Positions 33,538-45,233 are shown, counted from the first letter of the stretch. The stretch: DNA of 64,000 nt from Acheta domesticus (GCA_031308135.1 JAHLJT010003656.1:75566698-75630697); one strand, 5' to 3'. Made by a program: numbers and translations. Notes: generated by a model not told the origin, from the sequence alone.

Positions 33538-34456
33538 CGAGGGTCGTTCCGAAAGTAATGCCTCCCATTTTTTTACTTAGGCGTATGATCTCAAACATGA
33601 GTGTGAGTGGTGTCATAGTGAAATATGAACTTTCTCGTTAACGTTTGTTTAATTTCGTTGCTATTTGTCAGATAGAAACATAGTTACAATGGCGTCTAGC
33701 TGGAACGCGCGTCAGAGGCAGAGATGAGTGATTGAATTTCTCACTTCGGAGTAAATTGTCATCGACATCACTAGTCTCTTGCTGAACTTTTACGGGAAGC
33801 ATACAGTGGATATCGTGGTGTATACAGTGTGGTGACGATGGGTAGTGCGTTTCAACGATGGTGACAGCGACGTGAATTGCAAACCACGCTGCTGTCGTCC
33901 ACGTACAGCTGCCACACCACGGAATGATGGAGCGCCTCGATTAGCTCTTCCGCGTGAATAGGTTCGTGGGGGATATATGGTGCTGAGTAACTGCGTACGG
34001 CGCTGAACATTGTCTGCAATGCATTCGAAGTAACGCTGAGTAAATTGAGTTACCAAACATTGTGCGCAAGGTGTGTCCCGCGATCATTCACGAACACCAA
34101 CACCACCGAAAGAACCGTTGTGAGGAGCTTTCGACCGAATACGAAGCTGAAAATGGCGGTTTTCTGGATCGAATAATCACTGATTACGAGACATGATGTC
34201 ATTATTATGAGTCAGAAATAAAACGACAATCCATGGAAAGACGCCATAAGAATCCTCGTACAGGTCAACTCGGCTGATACAGACTTGGCATGCAGGCTCT
34301 TGTTCATCAGGGGTTAAAATGCGTAGAAAAAAAGGAGGACTATATTGAAAAATAGTGTTGTGCTCAAAAAACTCTGTTCTAACATAAGTTTCTTTTTTTA
34401 TTTACTGTAATTGTCATACAAATAAATAGGAGGCATAACTTTCGGAACGACCTACG
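33538..34456 (+). mobile_element. Mariner-like DNA transposon, degenerate, TA duplication
   Basis: The 5' end is CGAGGGTCGTTCCGAAAGTA and the 3' end, reverse complemented, is CGTAGGTCGTTCCGAAAGTT. Both continue ATGCCTCC. The element is bounded by TA at 33536-33537 and 34457-34458, as expected for Tc1/mariner insertions. At 919 bp it is shorter than the usual ~1.3 kb because of internal deletions in the transposase gene. Confidence 0.92.
33689..34355 (+). pseudogene. Mariner transposase remnant (broken)
   Basis: Transposase gene of the enclosing mariner-like element. The start at 33689 gives MASSWNARQRQR and then an immediate stop, with VIEFLTSE continuing in frame: the N-terminal helix-turn-helix start typical of this mariner group. 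Later pieces are GDSDVNCKPRCCRPRTAATP, HYYESEIKRQSMERRHKN in another frame (about 34200-34255), and a C-terminal EKKEDYIEK ending at the stop at 34353. The region that would hold most of the catalytic core between these pieces is deleted or unrecognisable. It cannot encode a working enzyme. Confidence 0.88.
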
Positions 34457-34529
34457 TACTTAGAAAAGGCTACCATCGGAAGTACTCTACGCATTCCTAA
34501 GCAGCAAAATAAATATTCTATTCTATGAA

Positions 34530-35095
34530 TCGGAGGTGCGGCTCCGTGCGCGAGGATCGCGGCGCGTGGGGCGAGGCGCGTGGAGCGAGGCGCGCTGGGC
34601 GGGCGCGGGCGGCCGGCAAACGTTTTCCGGCGGGCGGACGCGCGGAGGGGCGGGTGGCGAAGGGCGGCCGCGCACGCGACGCCACGGCGCGGCCTATGCA
34701 AACTGCCTACGCACGTGCGTGCCCTCGCGTGAGCGCGCGGAGCGGCGCGGCGCGGCGCGGCGCGGCACCCCGCGTAATGGGTGCCGGCACGCCACGGGAG
34801 CATCCGCGCCGCGCCCCGCCCCACTCCACCCGCCCCACTCCGCCCCGCCCCGCCCTACTCCGCACCGCACCGCCCCACCTGCCCTGCCCTGCCCCGCCCC
34901 GCCCGACCCGTCCCAGCCCCTCCCGCCCCGCCACGCCCCAGCCCCTCCCGCCCTTCTCCGCCTCTTTCGCCACTCTCCGCCGCTTCCCCTCCACGCCCCC
35001 CCCCCGCGCCACGCTCGTCACGTAACAGGCGGCCGGGCGCTGCAGCCTGCAATTTGCTACGGCGCCGCCCCGCACGTCTTAACCTTTAACCTCGG
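34530..35095. other. CpG island with C-rich low-complexity part
   Basis: Very CpG-dense from 34530, with a (GCGGC)n stretch near 34740-34766. It is followed at about 34798-35010 by a C-rich, nearly G-free stretch built of ccgcccc- and ccactcc-like words. Overlapping arginine/alanine/proline-rich frames are products of composition. A promoter is possible but not demonstrable here. Confidence 0.5.
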
Positions 35096-36094
35096 CACGG
35101 GCCGTGCATCATCCTGCCTCGTGTGGCACTCGGTGCAAATGTATTCTTTACTTACGATGGTGACGCGGTTTGGGTTGAGATCGCTTAAAGTGGGCGGAGT
35201 GGAGCGTGTAAGGGAGCACGCAACCCAGTCACTATGTCGTTCCCTTTCTTAGTACTACTATGGAATTGGAAAAATGCGGTCGCACAACGCTATTGTGTGG
35301 ACGAGAATTATAGGAGGTCGACTGATGTAATCGACTGCTTCCCTTAAATCATTTCGTCCTGCCTCGTTCATCATACTGAAAAGAGTGCGGGGAAACTCAC
35401 TTACCAAATGATGAGGGAGTAGTAATAGAGGCAAATGCAAACCTTCAATGACCCTTATCTTAGAAGGCTTTTACGTGTCTCGACGTTTGGAAGCTGTGCA
35501 AGGAGTCAAAACCGATATATAAATAAAGGCAGTAATGATTGCTATGGCTTATAGAGAGAATGCCTACAGTGTTCTCCACATTGTAGGTATTAAAGAAGAT
35601 AGAATAGAGAATATTAGAAGATATAAGAGAATGATGAAGATAGAATGGTATTGTTTAACACGCAGTGCGCGAAACGTGATTTCTCGTGCTTGTTTCAGAG
35701 TGCGAAACCGCAATTTTCGTCCATTCTAAATAAGAGAGTCCGAAACATCACGAAAGGCGAGCGAAACATCTCAAATCATGTGCGAAAGATCTTCGCACAC
35801 TTTATGTTAGAAAACACTAAACTCAACAAGTGCTCACATTTTTATAACTTACTATTGTATCTTCCCACTGGTCGCCCTGCAACTGCCATCCAAGAATGAC
35901 TTGTTCCTTATCGCAGGTTACTTGTAGAATCTTACTCCATTTTTCCACGTATTGGCAATATTTTCTACGCTCGTGTATTCAGGTGTCACCCAGTTAAGGA
36001 ACTGGCTCGACGGAGACTTACCAGTGCTAGAAAAAGAATTTTAAAGGCCGGCTAGTACGATTGGACATTTCCAAGATTTCCTTCGATCTTTTGC
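35096..36094. other. Mixed-composition DNA, nothing firmly recognised
   Basis: No gene recognised. At about 35660-35795 variants of GTGCGAAA recur about five times, as at 5190-5335. Confidence 0.4.
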
Positions 36095-36165
36095 ATGCGT
36101 ATGTCAGAGCAGTATTCTACAAAACAGGCAACGGACCGCGCGCGATCCTTTTATCCCCAACCTGT
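36095..36165 (+). mobile_element. SINE1 scrap, middle part
   Basis: 'gtatgtcagagcagtattct', then 'aaacaggcaacggaccgcgcgcgatcctt' corresponds to the SINE1 block seen at 19640-19690 and 48555-48600. The flanking SINE1 parts cannot be followed. Confidence 0.55.
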
Positions 36166-36239
36166 CCGCATTTCCATGCTTATGGCCGCAATTGAGGACT
36201 GATTCCACACGGAAAAGACAAATCAAGTAACTCAGAATG

Positions 36240-37610
36240 AGTGTTACGAAAGTACGCAGAGAGCATGACAGAAACAGAAAGAGACAATGGCAGAAATAGA
36301 AATGAGGCAAAAATTGAAAAATAATAATAAACACAAGAGATTCTGAATAAAGACAAACCAACATGACAGAAAGGAGGGAGAGAGAGACAGTGACAAAATG
36401 AGACAGAGTGGAGAAATGGGACAGAGACAGTGAGAGTGGGTACAAGAGTAAGAATGAGGGACGAAGAGAGAGGCAGAGAGAGAGGCAGTGCCAGAGTAAG
36501 AGTGACAGGGTGCAAGGGAAGCATGGAGAAACGACAGTGACAGACTAAGGTAGAGGGTGGAAGGAGGCACAGAGAAAGAGTGTGAGAGAGAGAGAGAGAG
36601 AGACAGTACCAGAAAAAGAGAACAAAAGAGGTAGGAAGGCATAGAGAAAGAGGCAGTGTCAGAGTAAGACAGTGGAAGGAGGCACAGAGAAAGAGTGAGA
36701 GACAGTCACAATAAGAAAGAGGGTGGGTGGAGGGGAGGCTCAGAGAAACAGTGAGAGTGAAACAAAGGGAGGAAGGGAGCCGGCGGGTGCGATGCGTGTG
36801 GGCGGGCGGCGCGCGAGTCCCCGTGCGTGTGCCCTCGGGGGCGTGTCTCCGGGCGGCGGCTGCGGCCGCCCATTGCGCCGCGTAATTGGCCGCGAAATGG
36901 CGGAGGCCGAGGCGCACGACGCGGCGCGAAGCGGGGCGGGATGGAGCAAGACGGAAGGGCCGGAGATGGGCCGCGCGAGGCCAAGTGGGGAGGGGTGGGG
37001 CGGTGCGGGACGAAATGTGTTGGGATGGTGGCGGGGGGGAGGGGCGGAGCGGGGCGGATGAGTGGGGGTGAAGCGGAGAGGGGCGGGGAGGGGAGGAGCG
37101 AGGCACTGTTGGGAGGGAGGTGGAACGAGCCGGAGTGGGGAGGTGGGGAGGGGAGGGGAGAGGCGGGTCGGGTCGGAAAAACGGGTAAAACGGGCCGGAG
37201 CGGGGCGGGGTGGAGGGGGGTGAGGGGCGAAGCGGGGCGGGGTGGAGAGAGAGAGGTGGAACGGGCCGGAGTGGCGCGGGGTGTGGCGGTGCTGGACGGG
37301 GCGGAGAGAGTGGCAGAACGGGACGGAGCGGAGAGGGGAGGGATGGGGAGAGAGGAGGAACGGATGGGAGCGGGAGGTGTCAGCGCGGAGGGGAGGGGCG
37401 AGGCGTGGCGGGGCGGGGGAGAGATGGAACCGGTGGGAGCGGGGCGGGGAGGGGAGGGGCGAGGCGGTGCGGGGCTAGGCGAGGTCGGCCGGGGCTGGGA
37501 GGGACGAAGAGGTAGAACGGGACGGAACGGGGCGGGGAGCGGAGAGGCGTGGCAGTGCGGGGCTGCGCGGGGCGGAGAGAGAGGTGGAACGGGGCGGAGC
37601 AGAGCAGTGG
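36240..37610. repeat. Long polypurine tract with irregular tandem units
   Basis: About 1.37 kb in which the plus strand is mostly A and G. The first half is A/G-rich with gagaga runs and units such as 'ggaaggaggcacagagaaagagtg' (about 36549 and 36671). The second half (from 37000) is G-rich, with a block of the type 'gtggaacgggccggag' recurring every 40-85 bp. A CpG-rich interlude lies at 36780-36990. The long proline/serine-rich minus frames follow from composition. Confidence 0.75.
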
Positions 37611-39469
37611 CGACTGACCGTTGCCACTGGATGAAGCGCGCTCGAGGTGGCACGGTGTGGTGAGGTGAATAGAGAGCGAATTGTGACTAGAGGCAGCGCT
37701 GTACCTGTGAGCACGCGCGAAGGAGAAGTTCAAACACAACTAACAAATGGGGATGGAGTAATACACAAGTGGAATACAAAGGCACGTACATAGGGATCCC
37801 TCTAAGAGGCCCCCAGAACGTTGTTAATAAATAGTTGATGAATATTTGAGTATCACTGTTAAGTATTTTATTAACGATGCATAAAAATAAGGAATATTTA
37901 GTTCAAACGGGTAATGATGCTTCATAACGGCCAATAATAAGTTAAATTGGTATCACCACATTTATCCCCTACGGGTGATAAAATTTCTTTTATTTTCTCA
38001 CCCATGCGCTCCGACCAGTGGACCACGAGCTGCTGGCGGCGGTGAAGCATATTATTTGTAAGCGCGTAAATTACCACATATTTTAGCTTGTATCTTACTA
38101 AAAATTGGAATAAAATCAAATCAATTATTACACACAAGATAGTTTATCGCCTATTATAATCAACATCATTCTTTCAAAGTTTAAGCAATCTGCATTATTT
38201 TTTTAAACCTTATACAAGAATGTAGACAAATGATGTTTAAAATACAATTGCAAGCTATACATTATTGATTATTTGATAATTTAACACGTTCATTGAAAAT
38301 TTTCAATTTTTATTTTTATATTGATTTTGGTAATACGCTCAAAATTTCAAGATTACTTAGAGAAATGATATTTTGGCCATGCTTAGGGTTCCAGCAATGA
38401 TAATACCCCGATTGTTTTCCATTTATAACATCATCATACATGATGATTATGATAATAATGATGATGATGATGATGATGATGATTTCCAAAGATTATTACG
38501 GAGTGTTGGCTAAGGAGGCTTAAATATGTCGCTACTTTCCTACTGATCTCATTCCATGGCATGAAATTCACGATATCGTCGTCTTACAAAAAATCTACCT
38601 AATATTTCGATAGGATTATCACGTAGAACATTTCGTATCTCAACGAAATAGGCAGCCAACAGGTCATTAATGACAATGTGCTTAGCACCAGACAAAAGCC
38701 AGGAAACACGTATAAATATTCCGTAAATAGTGTTGCATAACAATGATTCACCAGTAAACTTGGTTTTGTCGGCAAAGTATTCGTTCTAATCCAACAATGT
38801 AATGTTTATCATTGCCTTCCAGGCCACAATTATAGCAAGACAACATCCATGTACAAAATGCCTACTCGCTATATTTCGTTCTACTCGTGCGGTAGACGCC
38901 CAAGTTGATTGCACTAAGAGAGGCGTCATCGTCTTCTATATTATTTTACTAGTATACCTTCTCCTTGAGGCCCTCACACGTAACCAATATTTATAAATGA
39001 GGTCTCTAAAGAAAGAGAATGCCACGGAGATGTGACGAATTGCACTTCGAGTTTAAAAATATGAAGGATATATGTAAAAAACGCATTTAAATATTCACGT
39101 AAAATACAACCCACAACGCACATCAGGATTCTTGAATCTGTATCTTTAAATAACACCTAAACGAAGCGATATAGGGCCTTAAGGCCTAGGCCTCAGGCCA
39201 AAGGCCAAAGCCATCAAAGAAACGTAACTCACATCGTAATCTACAGGATGAGATTTTCTTGTCCATTCTATTACATATTTGCTGCTTCGACGCTTCTCGA
39301 TTCTTCCCACCTGTTCAGAGCCTGTAGAATCTGCAACTGTATGTGAAATTATTAATTACTTGATATTCCATGCGATTGAATTACACGGATGTACCTCTTT
39401 GCTCGATAATAAAATTAAATAAGAAAAGTTTGTCTTGACAAGGGTGTATTATATTGTTATCAAATACAA
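37611..39469. other. AT-rich DNA with an ATG-type tract
   Basis: No gene recognised. A (GAT)n tract lies at about 38435-38482. At 39174-39213 a cluster of GGCC words forms nested short palindromes such as GGCCTTAAGGCC and AGGCCTAGGCCT. Confidence 0.5.
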
Positions 39470-39605
39470 GGTGACTTGTAGAACAAGTAACGGAGGAGGA
39501 TAAGAGAATCTTGAAGAAAAATATAGTCTACAGGATTAATATGGAAATGGAAAAGTAAGGAAGAGGGTGGGGTACAGCATTCGAAAGTTCTCGCACGAGT
39601 ACGCT
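39470..39605 (-). repeat. Interspersed repeat R2, copy 2 (inverted)
   Basis: The reverse complement matches 21930-22095 through five shared blocks in the same order, including 'cttttccatttccat' and 'tatatttttcttcaagattct'. It establishes a dispersed family but not its class. Confidence 0.6.
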
Positions 39606-40284
39606 AGTTTTTAATGAGGATAATTCATAAACATTTAACTGGTTTTCATCTGCAGAAACGTATTGTTTTATTCAAGAAACTGCGGCCTGAGGGGCCATGA
39701 AAATCAACGTGTGCATGGGACAGTCGTGAAAGGTAACGTTAACGTCAACGAGCGTAGGCCGCCGCGTTGTGACTGGTCGAGTGGGATATGGCGGAGAGGA
39801 GCGGGGCGGGCACAATTGGTTGGGACACGAAGAAGAGGACATGCCTCTACTAATTAATAATTTGAAAAAAGTTCCCGCCGTGGCGAGCAAAAAGTGTCTA
39901 TAGTGTAAAATAGTGAAGTGTGTATGAATGTGTGAATGAATGAGTTTTGTGAATTTAGTTTAAGTACCAATGTGAGAAGGAATGTAACTATAAAGAAAAA
40001 AGAACAAAGAACATTACAAAGATCTTTTTTCAATTCAAATAAATAACGTGTTTAAACTAACGAGAGCCCAAAGAGGCACTGTATATTACTTTCAATTCAG
40101 AATAGTTGGTATGTGTAAGATAATAAGCCCTCCCTCCAGAGCAACTGGAAAGGGGAAAAAAATTTTAAAAATATAAAAATAGGCGGGCATGGCATGGCAC
40201 GGTCTGAACTAAGCTGAAGTGAACTGGGCTGGACAGACTACAAGTAACAAACGATCTCTACCACTGGTGCAGCTTAAAATGACT
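39606..40284. other. Spacer, nothing recognised
   Basis: Slightly GC-rich at 39720-39840, AT-rich otherwise. No gene or repeat family recognised. Confidence 0.45.
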
Positions 40285-40510
40285 CACTATAACCACAGAT
40301 AAATGACAAGCAATCATCTTCACATGGAGAGAAAAGCCCCTCCCGTCAGAACTAAATGGGCCAAGAATACCGTAGCGGGTCCACATCAAATATCTAGGCA
40401 TCACTTTCGAGGCATAACACAACTCACACTACATCAAAGAGCCGCAAAGCTATGGAATAAAACAAAATCCTGCTCCACACAGCCTGCATTAGAAGCGCAG
40501 GTACGCCTGC
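40285..40510 (+). pseudogene. LINE reverse transcriptase C-terminal fragment
   Basis: One frame reads AIIFTWREKPLPSELNGPRIP, here shown in part, then VHIKYLGITFEA and HSHYIKEPQSYGIKQNPA-like text, interrupted by stops. The order FTxRxKPLP, NGxxIP and KYLGITF is the usual segment downstream of the catalytic YADD of insect Jockey/R1-group reverse transcriptases. It is a different element from the LINE at 14943-19347. Only this scrap is legible. Confidence 0.5.
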
Positions 40511-40879
40511 CAAGCTTGGACAACAGCAAAATAAACCTAGAACAACTTAAAAACACCAGAGAACAGATAATTTAGAGTAACTTTATCCCAGCCTTTAAAC
40601 TCATCCATAGCGCAAATCTTCCTATACTTCTAAAAACTTCTCAATTTCGTTTTCTTCTTCAAATCGCTACTGCACGCCACACCTTTGCCGAGCCTCCAAA
40701 TCCAAAAACGAAACATACATTCAAGAGACCACGTCGCCGCTCGCACCGCGGTTCGGTGAAAGGGCTCTAAACAGAGCAAACATCTGAAATCAACCAACAC
40801 CACGGCGGAAGCCGCCGACGAATTGGCGCAAGCCGCCGAACAACTCTATGCAACCCAAAGCCAGCGCTTGGACTGGTCC

Positions 40880-41300
40880 GAGCGGGTCGGAGCGGGAGAG
40901 GGTGGGGCGGGGAGGGGGGCGTGAGGTGGGGCTGGGGGGGGTGGTCTGGGGGTGGGGCTGGGGGGTAGGGGGTCTGGGGGGCGGGGTCTGGGGGCGGTGG
41001 CTGGGGGGCGGGGGCTGGAGGGTGGTGGCTGGGGGCGGGGGCTGGGGAGCGGGGGCTGGGGTGCGGGGACTGGGGGGCGGGGGCTGGGGGCTGGGGCTGG
41101 GGGGCGGGGACTGGGGGGCGGGGGGCGGGGGCGGGGGCTGGGGCTGGGGCTGGGGGCGGGGGCTGGGGCTGGGGGCGGGGGCTGGGGCTGGGGGCTGGGG
41201 GCTGGGGCTGCGGGGCGGGGTCTGGGGGGGCGGGGTCAGAGGAGCGGGGGCTGGGGGCGGGGGCTGGGGGGTGGGGCGGAACGAGTAAGCGCGATGGACA
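40880..41300. repeat. G-rich low-complexity tract (G-quadruplex-prone)
   Basis: About 400 bp of runs of four to seven G separated by CT, C or A, as in 'gggggctggggctgggggcgg'. The density of G runs would allow many overlapping four-stranded structures on the plus strand. Open frames of glycine/tryptophan on plus and proline on minus are artefacts. Confidence 0.85.
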
Positions 41301-41650
41301 GTGTGGGGACGTGTACCACTGGACGGATCGGGGCGGGGCGGGGCGTGATAGGACGGGCGGGTGTGATAGGGCGGGGCGGGGCGCGACACGACACGACGGG
41401 AAAGGGCGGGTCGGGGAATGGCGCGGAAGGGCGGGTGCGTCAAACTGAGTGACGGCCACCGCCCTCGCCGCGTGGCCTGTCACGTGGACAGATGCAGTCG
41501 ATGGCAAGCGACCACCGCAACGCACACAGCCCGGTCTCGGGACCGCGTCGCGATCCAGCGCGCGCGCTGGGACACGCTGTGCCAAATGAAGCCCATGGAC
41601 GGGAAACAGTCGCAGTAGGCGTTGACGCGCGCGAGTATTTATTCCTAGGG
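41301..41650. other. CpG-rich segment
   Basis: CpG-dense mixed sequence continuing from the G-rich tract, with several 'gggcggg' GC-box-like words near 41330-41400. No exon or promoter can be assigned from the sequence alone. Confidence 0.4.
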
Positions 41651-41659
41651 TGTCAATTT

Positions 41660-42065
41660 TCCAGGTTATTATTCTCGTAAGTGTATGTCTTTATCTCGGG
41701 ATGTGGCGGTGATTCTCCCTCGATGGAACGGTAGATACGACGCCGATCTACAAGTGGGTTTTCTGAAATTCCAATTCCAGATATCTCAAGTCGCGACAAG
41801 CTATGAGTTTCCGACCGGTCACCCGTCATGTGTGGTAGAGTAGTGCATGCAAGTGTGTATGTGTGCATGTAAAGGAAGAGCAATAGATGAGGAGGATGAA
41901 GGAAATATACAGCGAGACCGACGGACGATTTGCTAAGGTACTGCTCTGGCACTTTACCGGTAATGGGACTAATGGGGAAACTATCGACAGGAGCAGCCGG
42001 TTGCTAGAATTCTCCTCCAGGGATAGTGGTTGAATTCGACGCTGCTGTTAAAAATCCGCCATCAA
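41660..42065 (-). mobile_element. SINE1, minus orientation
   Basis: Follows the SINE1 order in reverse: 'atctcgggatgtggcggtgatt', 'acgccgatctacaagtgggttt', 'acaagctatgagtttccgaccgg', 'gtgtatgtgtgcatg' in place of the CA tract, 'aaggtactgctctggca', and 'gccggttgctagaattctcc'. The head block near 42050 is decayed, and the AATC tail is not clear. Confidence 0.75.
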
Positions 42066-43899
42066 TAGAACTGCTGGTTAACGACGCTGAAGGAAGCGAA
42101 GGAGAAAATTCAGATAGCTGGAAGTGGCCTAGAACTGAAAGATAACTCAATAAACGTTTATAAATTTCCATATTAATCAGTAAATTCTTCAAGTGAACGT
42201 GGCAATTATAAAGACTGTCACGCAAGTGAAAATTATAAAAGAATCTCTTTCCGGATTGCTATCTACTGTTTCGGCAACGGCAAGGCATCCGTACTTCCAG
42301 CATTTTTGGAGTCTTTACTAGATAATGAAAGATCAGAATGTCATATAGAGAAAGAATACCAGCCTTAAGTCTGCTCTTAAAGTTGCGAGAAAAATGTTAA
42401 TGAGTACGGGGCGGATTTTAATGACCTAAAAATCAATTCACTAAAAAAACATTTCTTGGCTCATAGGATATTTGAATGATTTTGTAAGGGCATTTTGCAA
42501 GGTCACAATTATTATTTTTACTTTATTAACATTTAGAAATTGAGACGTATCTACAGTTTGATTACTAAATAGCACTTAATTTGTCAACATGAAGTTATTC
42601 AAGGTTGAATTTTACGAAAACAAAATGATTTTCCGAACTTCGCTTGTCACAAAACTTAATTTAAGACCTTTCTTGTTAAACATCATATACTCCATCGTTC
42701 GAAATGTCCATGCATGACAGACGATTGCTCCTATATTCACAATTTCCCCAAGAATCCAAATCAACGTTTACAGCTTCTGCACTTAACCTCAAAACGGCCC
42801 GGTGCAATGGACTGCACTGACGAGCTCCTCAGTGCAGGTTAGGGCGCCCCGAGTGCACCTTGGTTCCGTGTCTTTGTGCGAATGGAACATGACATGAGGT
42901 TCTTTGCACTGGTGCGCCCTAGCGGTTGAATGGAACTCGAAAGCTGCCCTGAGTTCGCACTGGGTGCGCGGGGCGAATGGAAAACGTTATAATTTGGGAC
43001 ATAACGTTACTGAAAAACCTCGGTAGTATTCTCTTAAATTATAGTCTTTCTACAGATGATTCAGTATTTCCGTCAGATCCGCGCGATTTGGAATTATCGT
43101 AGAAATGTTATATGTATAGTACGAAGAATAGAAGATATTAAATGTTGACTTAGGACGCAAAGCATTGTGTACATTAATATGCTTAAATGTTGCTGCTACA
43201 CATTAATGTATGTAATACGATACTATGTGCGACACTTTAAATTCTAAATGCACGATGATGCGGACAAAAGTACGAAATATGAAGTCATATGCCAAGCATC
43301 ATGTTCCAAGGTCATTGCTTGAGCACGAGCAAGTTTTTTTTTTCTACGTAGTGCCGAGCTAGCGATCTCTGGTTCAATTTATCGAAAGTTGCTTCATCAC
43401 GGGTGTGACATAATTTTTCATAGTAAATCACAGACGACTTATATTGTGAAGTAGACGGTATGCAGAGGTTCGAAAGTAAATCCCTCTGTAAACCCATCTC
43501 AATATTAGTATGAATATATAAATACAAAATATCAAGATGTATGTATCGAAATGACGTTCATGAACCGAACGTATTCCCATGTGGTACAAAGTTCTTATTA
43601 AGAAAAATACAAAATGTGAAGAAATGATGTCATCTGATGAGCGTTGAATGTTCGAACATAAAAACTAATCAGCCATAATCCTTCAATATATAAACGTACG
43701 TCAACTCAGCTCTCACATAATACCTATTTAAAAATTATGTAAGACTACTGGAAATACACCTGTGGTAAGACCAAAAACATCCCCTTAAAAATAACCCACA
43801 GTCAGAAAGTGGCACAGCCATTCCACAACGCGCTCAACAGTCGGCGAACTGGAGAGAGGTGGCACATGTAGGGCAACGTACAACTTGACCCAGCAGCCG
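42066..43899. other. AT-rich DNA with a small GC-rich island
   Basis: No gene recognised. At about 42790-42985 a GC-rich 200-bp patch carries four AATGG(A) words (42806, 42881, 42929, 42976). It also carries a perfect hairpin with a 9-bp stem, CTGCACTGA and TCAGTGCAG, around an 8-base loop (42812-42837). It may be a small DNA transposon, but I could not settle its ends. Confidence 0.4.
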
Positions 43900-44284
43900 C
43901 GCCGAGTTGGTCACTAGACGTGCGGGCAGCGACAGGAGTGTGTGGGGCGGGAGGGAGGGAGGGAGGGGGAACATGGCAGCATGCGCCGCCTTTCAGCGCC
44001 GTCCGTGGACCTCAGCGATCCACTGCCCCGCATCGGCCCCGTCGCACGAGTCGTTGCACACCGCCGCCGCCTACAAGCCCACCCGCCGCCCTCGCAGCCG
44101 CCTGTCGTCCCGGCGGCCTCAACGTACATTCTGCTGGCGCACGAAGCCTCCGCTACCGCCACTCCCTCGGCTACCGTTGCTTCGCGAGTACCGCCACCGG
44201 TGATGCAGTTAGCGCAGCTCACACTTCCACCTGATTCGCTGCTGCACGCCGAACCTCGTGCCGTTTCTATCCGGCTTTATCGGT

Positions 44285-44580
44285 TCTAATCGGCGTTACC
44301 GTTTCTAACCGACGTTGCCGTTTCTAATCGGCGTTACCGTTTCTAACCGACGTTACCATTTCTAACCAACGTTACCGCCTCTACCCACCACTTCCGTCTC
44401 TACCAGCCACTACCATCTCTACCTGCCACTACCATCTCTATCCGCCATTAGCATCTCTAACCGACACTTCCGTCTCTACCCACCTCTACCGACTCTACCC
44501 GCCACTACCTTCTCTCCTCACCACTATCGTTTCTATCAGTCGCTATCGTCTCTACTCGCCATTGCCATTTCTATTGGCCG
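44285..44580. repeat. 19-bp minisatellite, about 15 units
   Basis: Units such as CGTTACCGTTTCTAACCGA, CGTTGCCGTTTCTAATCGG, CACTACCATCTCTACCTGC and CGCTATCGTCTCTACTCGC can be laid end to end without gaps, 19 bases each. Units drift progressively from a CGTT-start type to a CACT-start type along the array. Confidence 0.9.
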
Positions 44581-45074
44581 TCCCTGCTATCGAAGCCACC
44601 ATTACCACTGCTCTCGTTGCCTCGACCACCACAATCAACACGGGCGCCCTCACCGCAGCCCCTCCCTCCTCTTCGACGCCATTCATTCCCTGCGACTGTC
44701 GCCACCAAACCTGCCTCTCCCCCACCGTCTCCAGCCCCGCCAGCGCCTCCGCCGCCGCCGCCGGCAGCGTTTTGTAGTGCGACGGCGCGGCGCCAGCAGA
44801 GAGACGGGTCGGACGCTGGCCCGGCCAGCCGGCCGGCCGGCCGGCCTGCCTGCCGGCCTTTTGTGTCCGCGCGCGGCGCGGCGCGGCGGCGCGGGAGGCT
44901 GCGGGAGCGGAGGTGGGGCGGTGGCGTGTGTGTGCGGTGCAAGCGCCGTTCTTCGTCCATGGCAGCGGGCGGCAGGTCGTGCGGCCGGCCGCCTGGCCGG
45001 CCGGCTGGCTGGCTGGCTGGTCGGCGGGCGCGGTGGGTCGGCGGGGCGCAAAGGGAATTACGGACAGTGGGCCG

Positions 45075-45082
45075 TGACGTCA
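45075..45082. promoter_or_regulatory. CRE-type palindrome TGACGTCA
   Basis: A perfect TGACGTCA, the consensus full site for CREB/ATF-type bZIP factors, inside the CpG island. Its neighbour at 45228-45233 is CACGTG. Sequence match only. Confidence 0.35.
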
Positions 45083-45227
45083 CTCTCGAGCTGCGCGGTC
45101 AGCGCGCGGCTTTGATCTTTCGCGCGCGCTAGCAGACGGGTGGTCGGTCGGGCAGGCGGGCGGGCGTTCGCGCCGGCGGAGGCAGCGTGGCGAGCGGCCG
45201 CCGTGGAAAACGACGCATGTCTGCTGC

Positions 45228-45233
45228 CACGTG
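45228..45233. promoter_or_regulatory. E-box CACGTG
   Basis: Palindromic CACGTG, the preferred core of Myc/Max and CLOCK-type bHLH factors, in the same CpG island about 150 bp from the CRE-type site. Six-base motifs are common by chance, especially in GC-rich DNA. Confidence 0.25.

Noticed and set aside
36180..37653. 300-codon proline/serine-rich minus frames
   Set aside because: Same reason: low-complexity purine-rich DNA on the opposite strand, with no recognisable domain.
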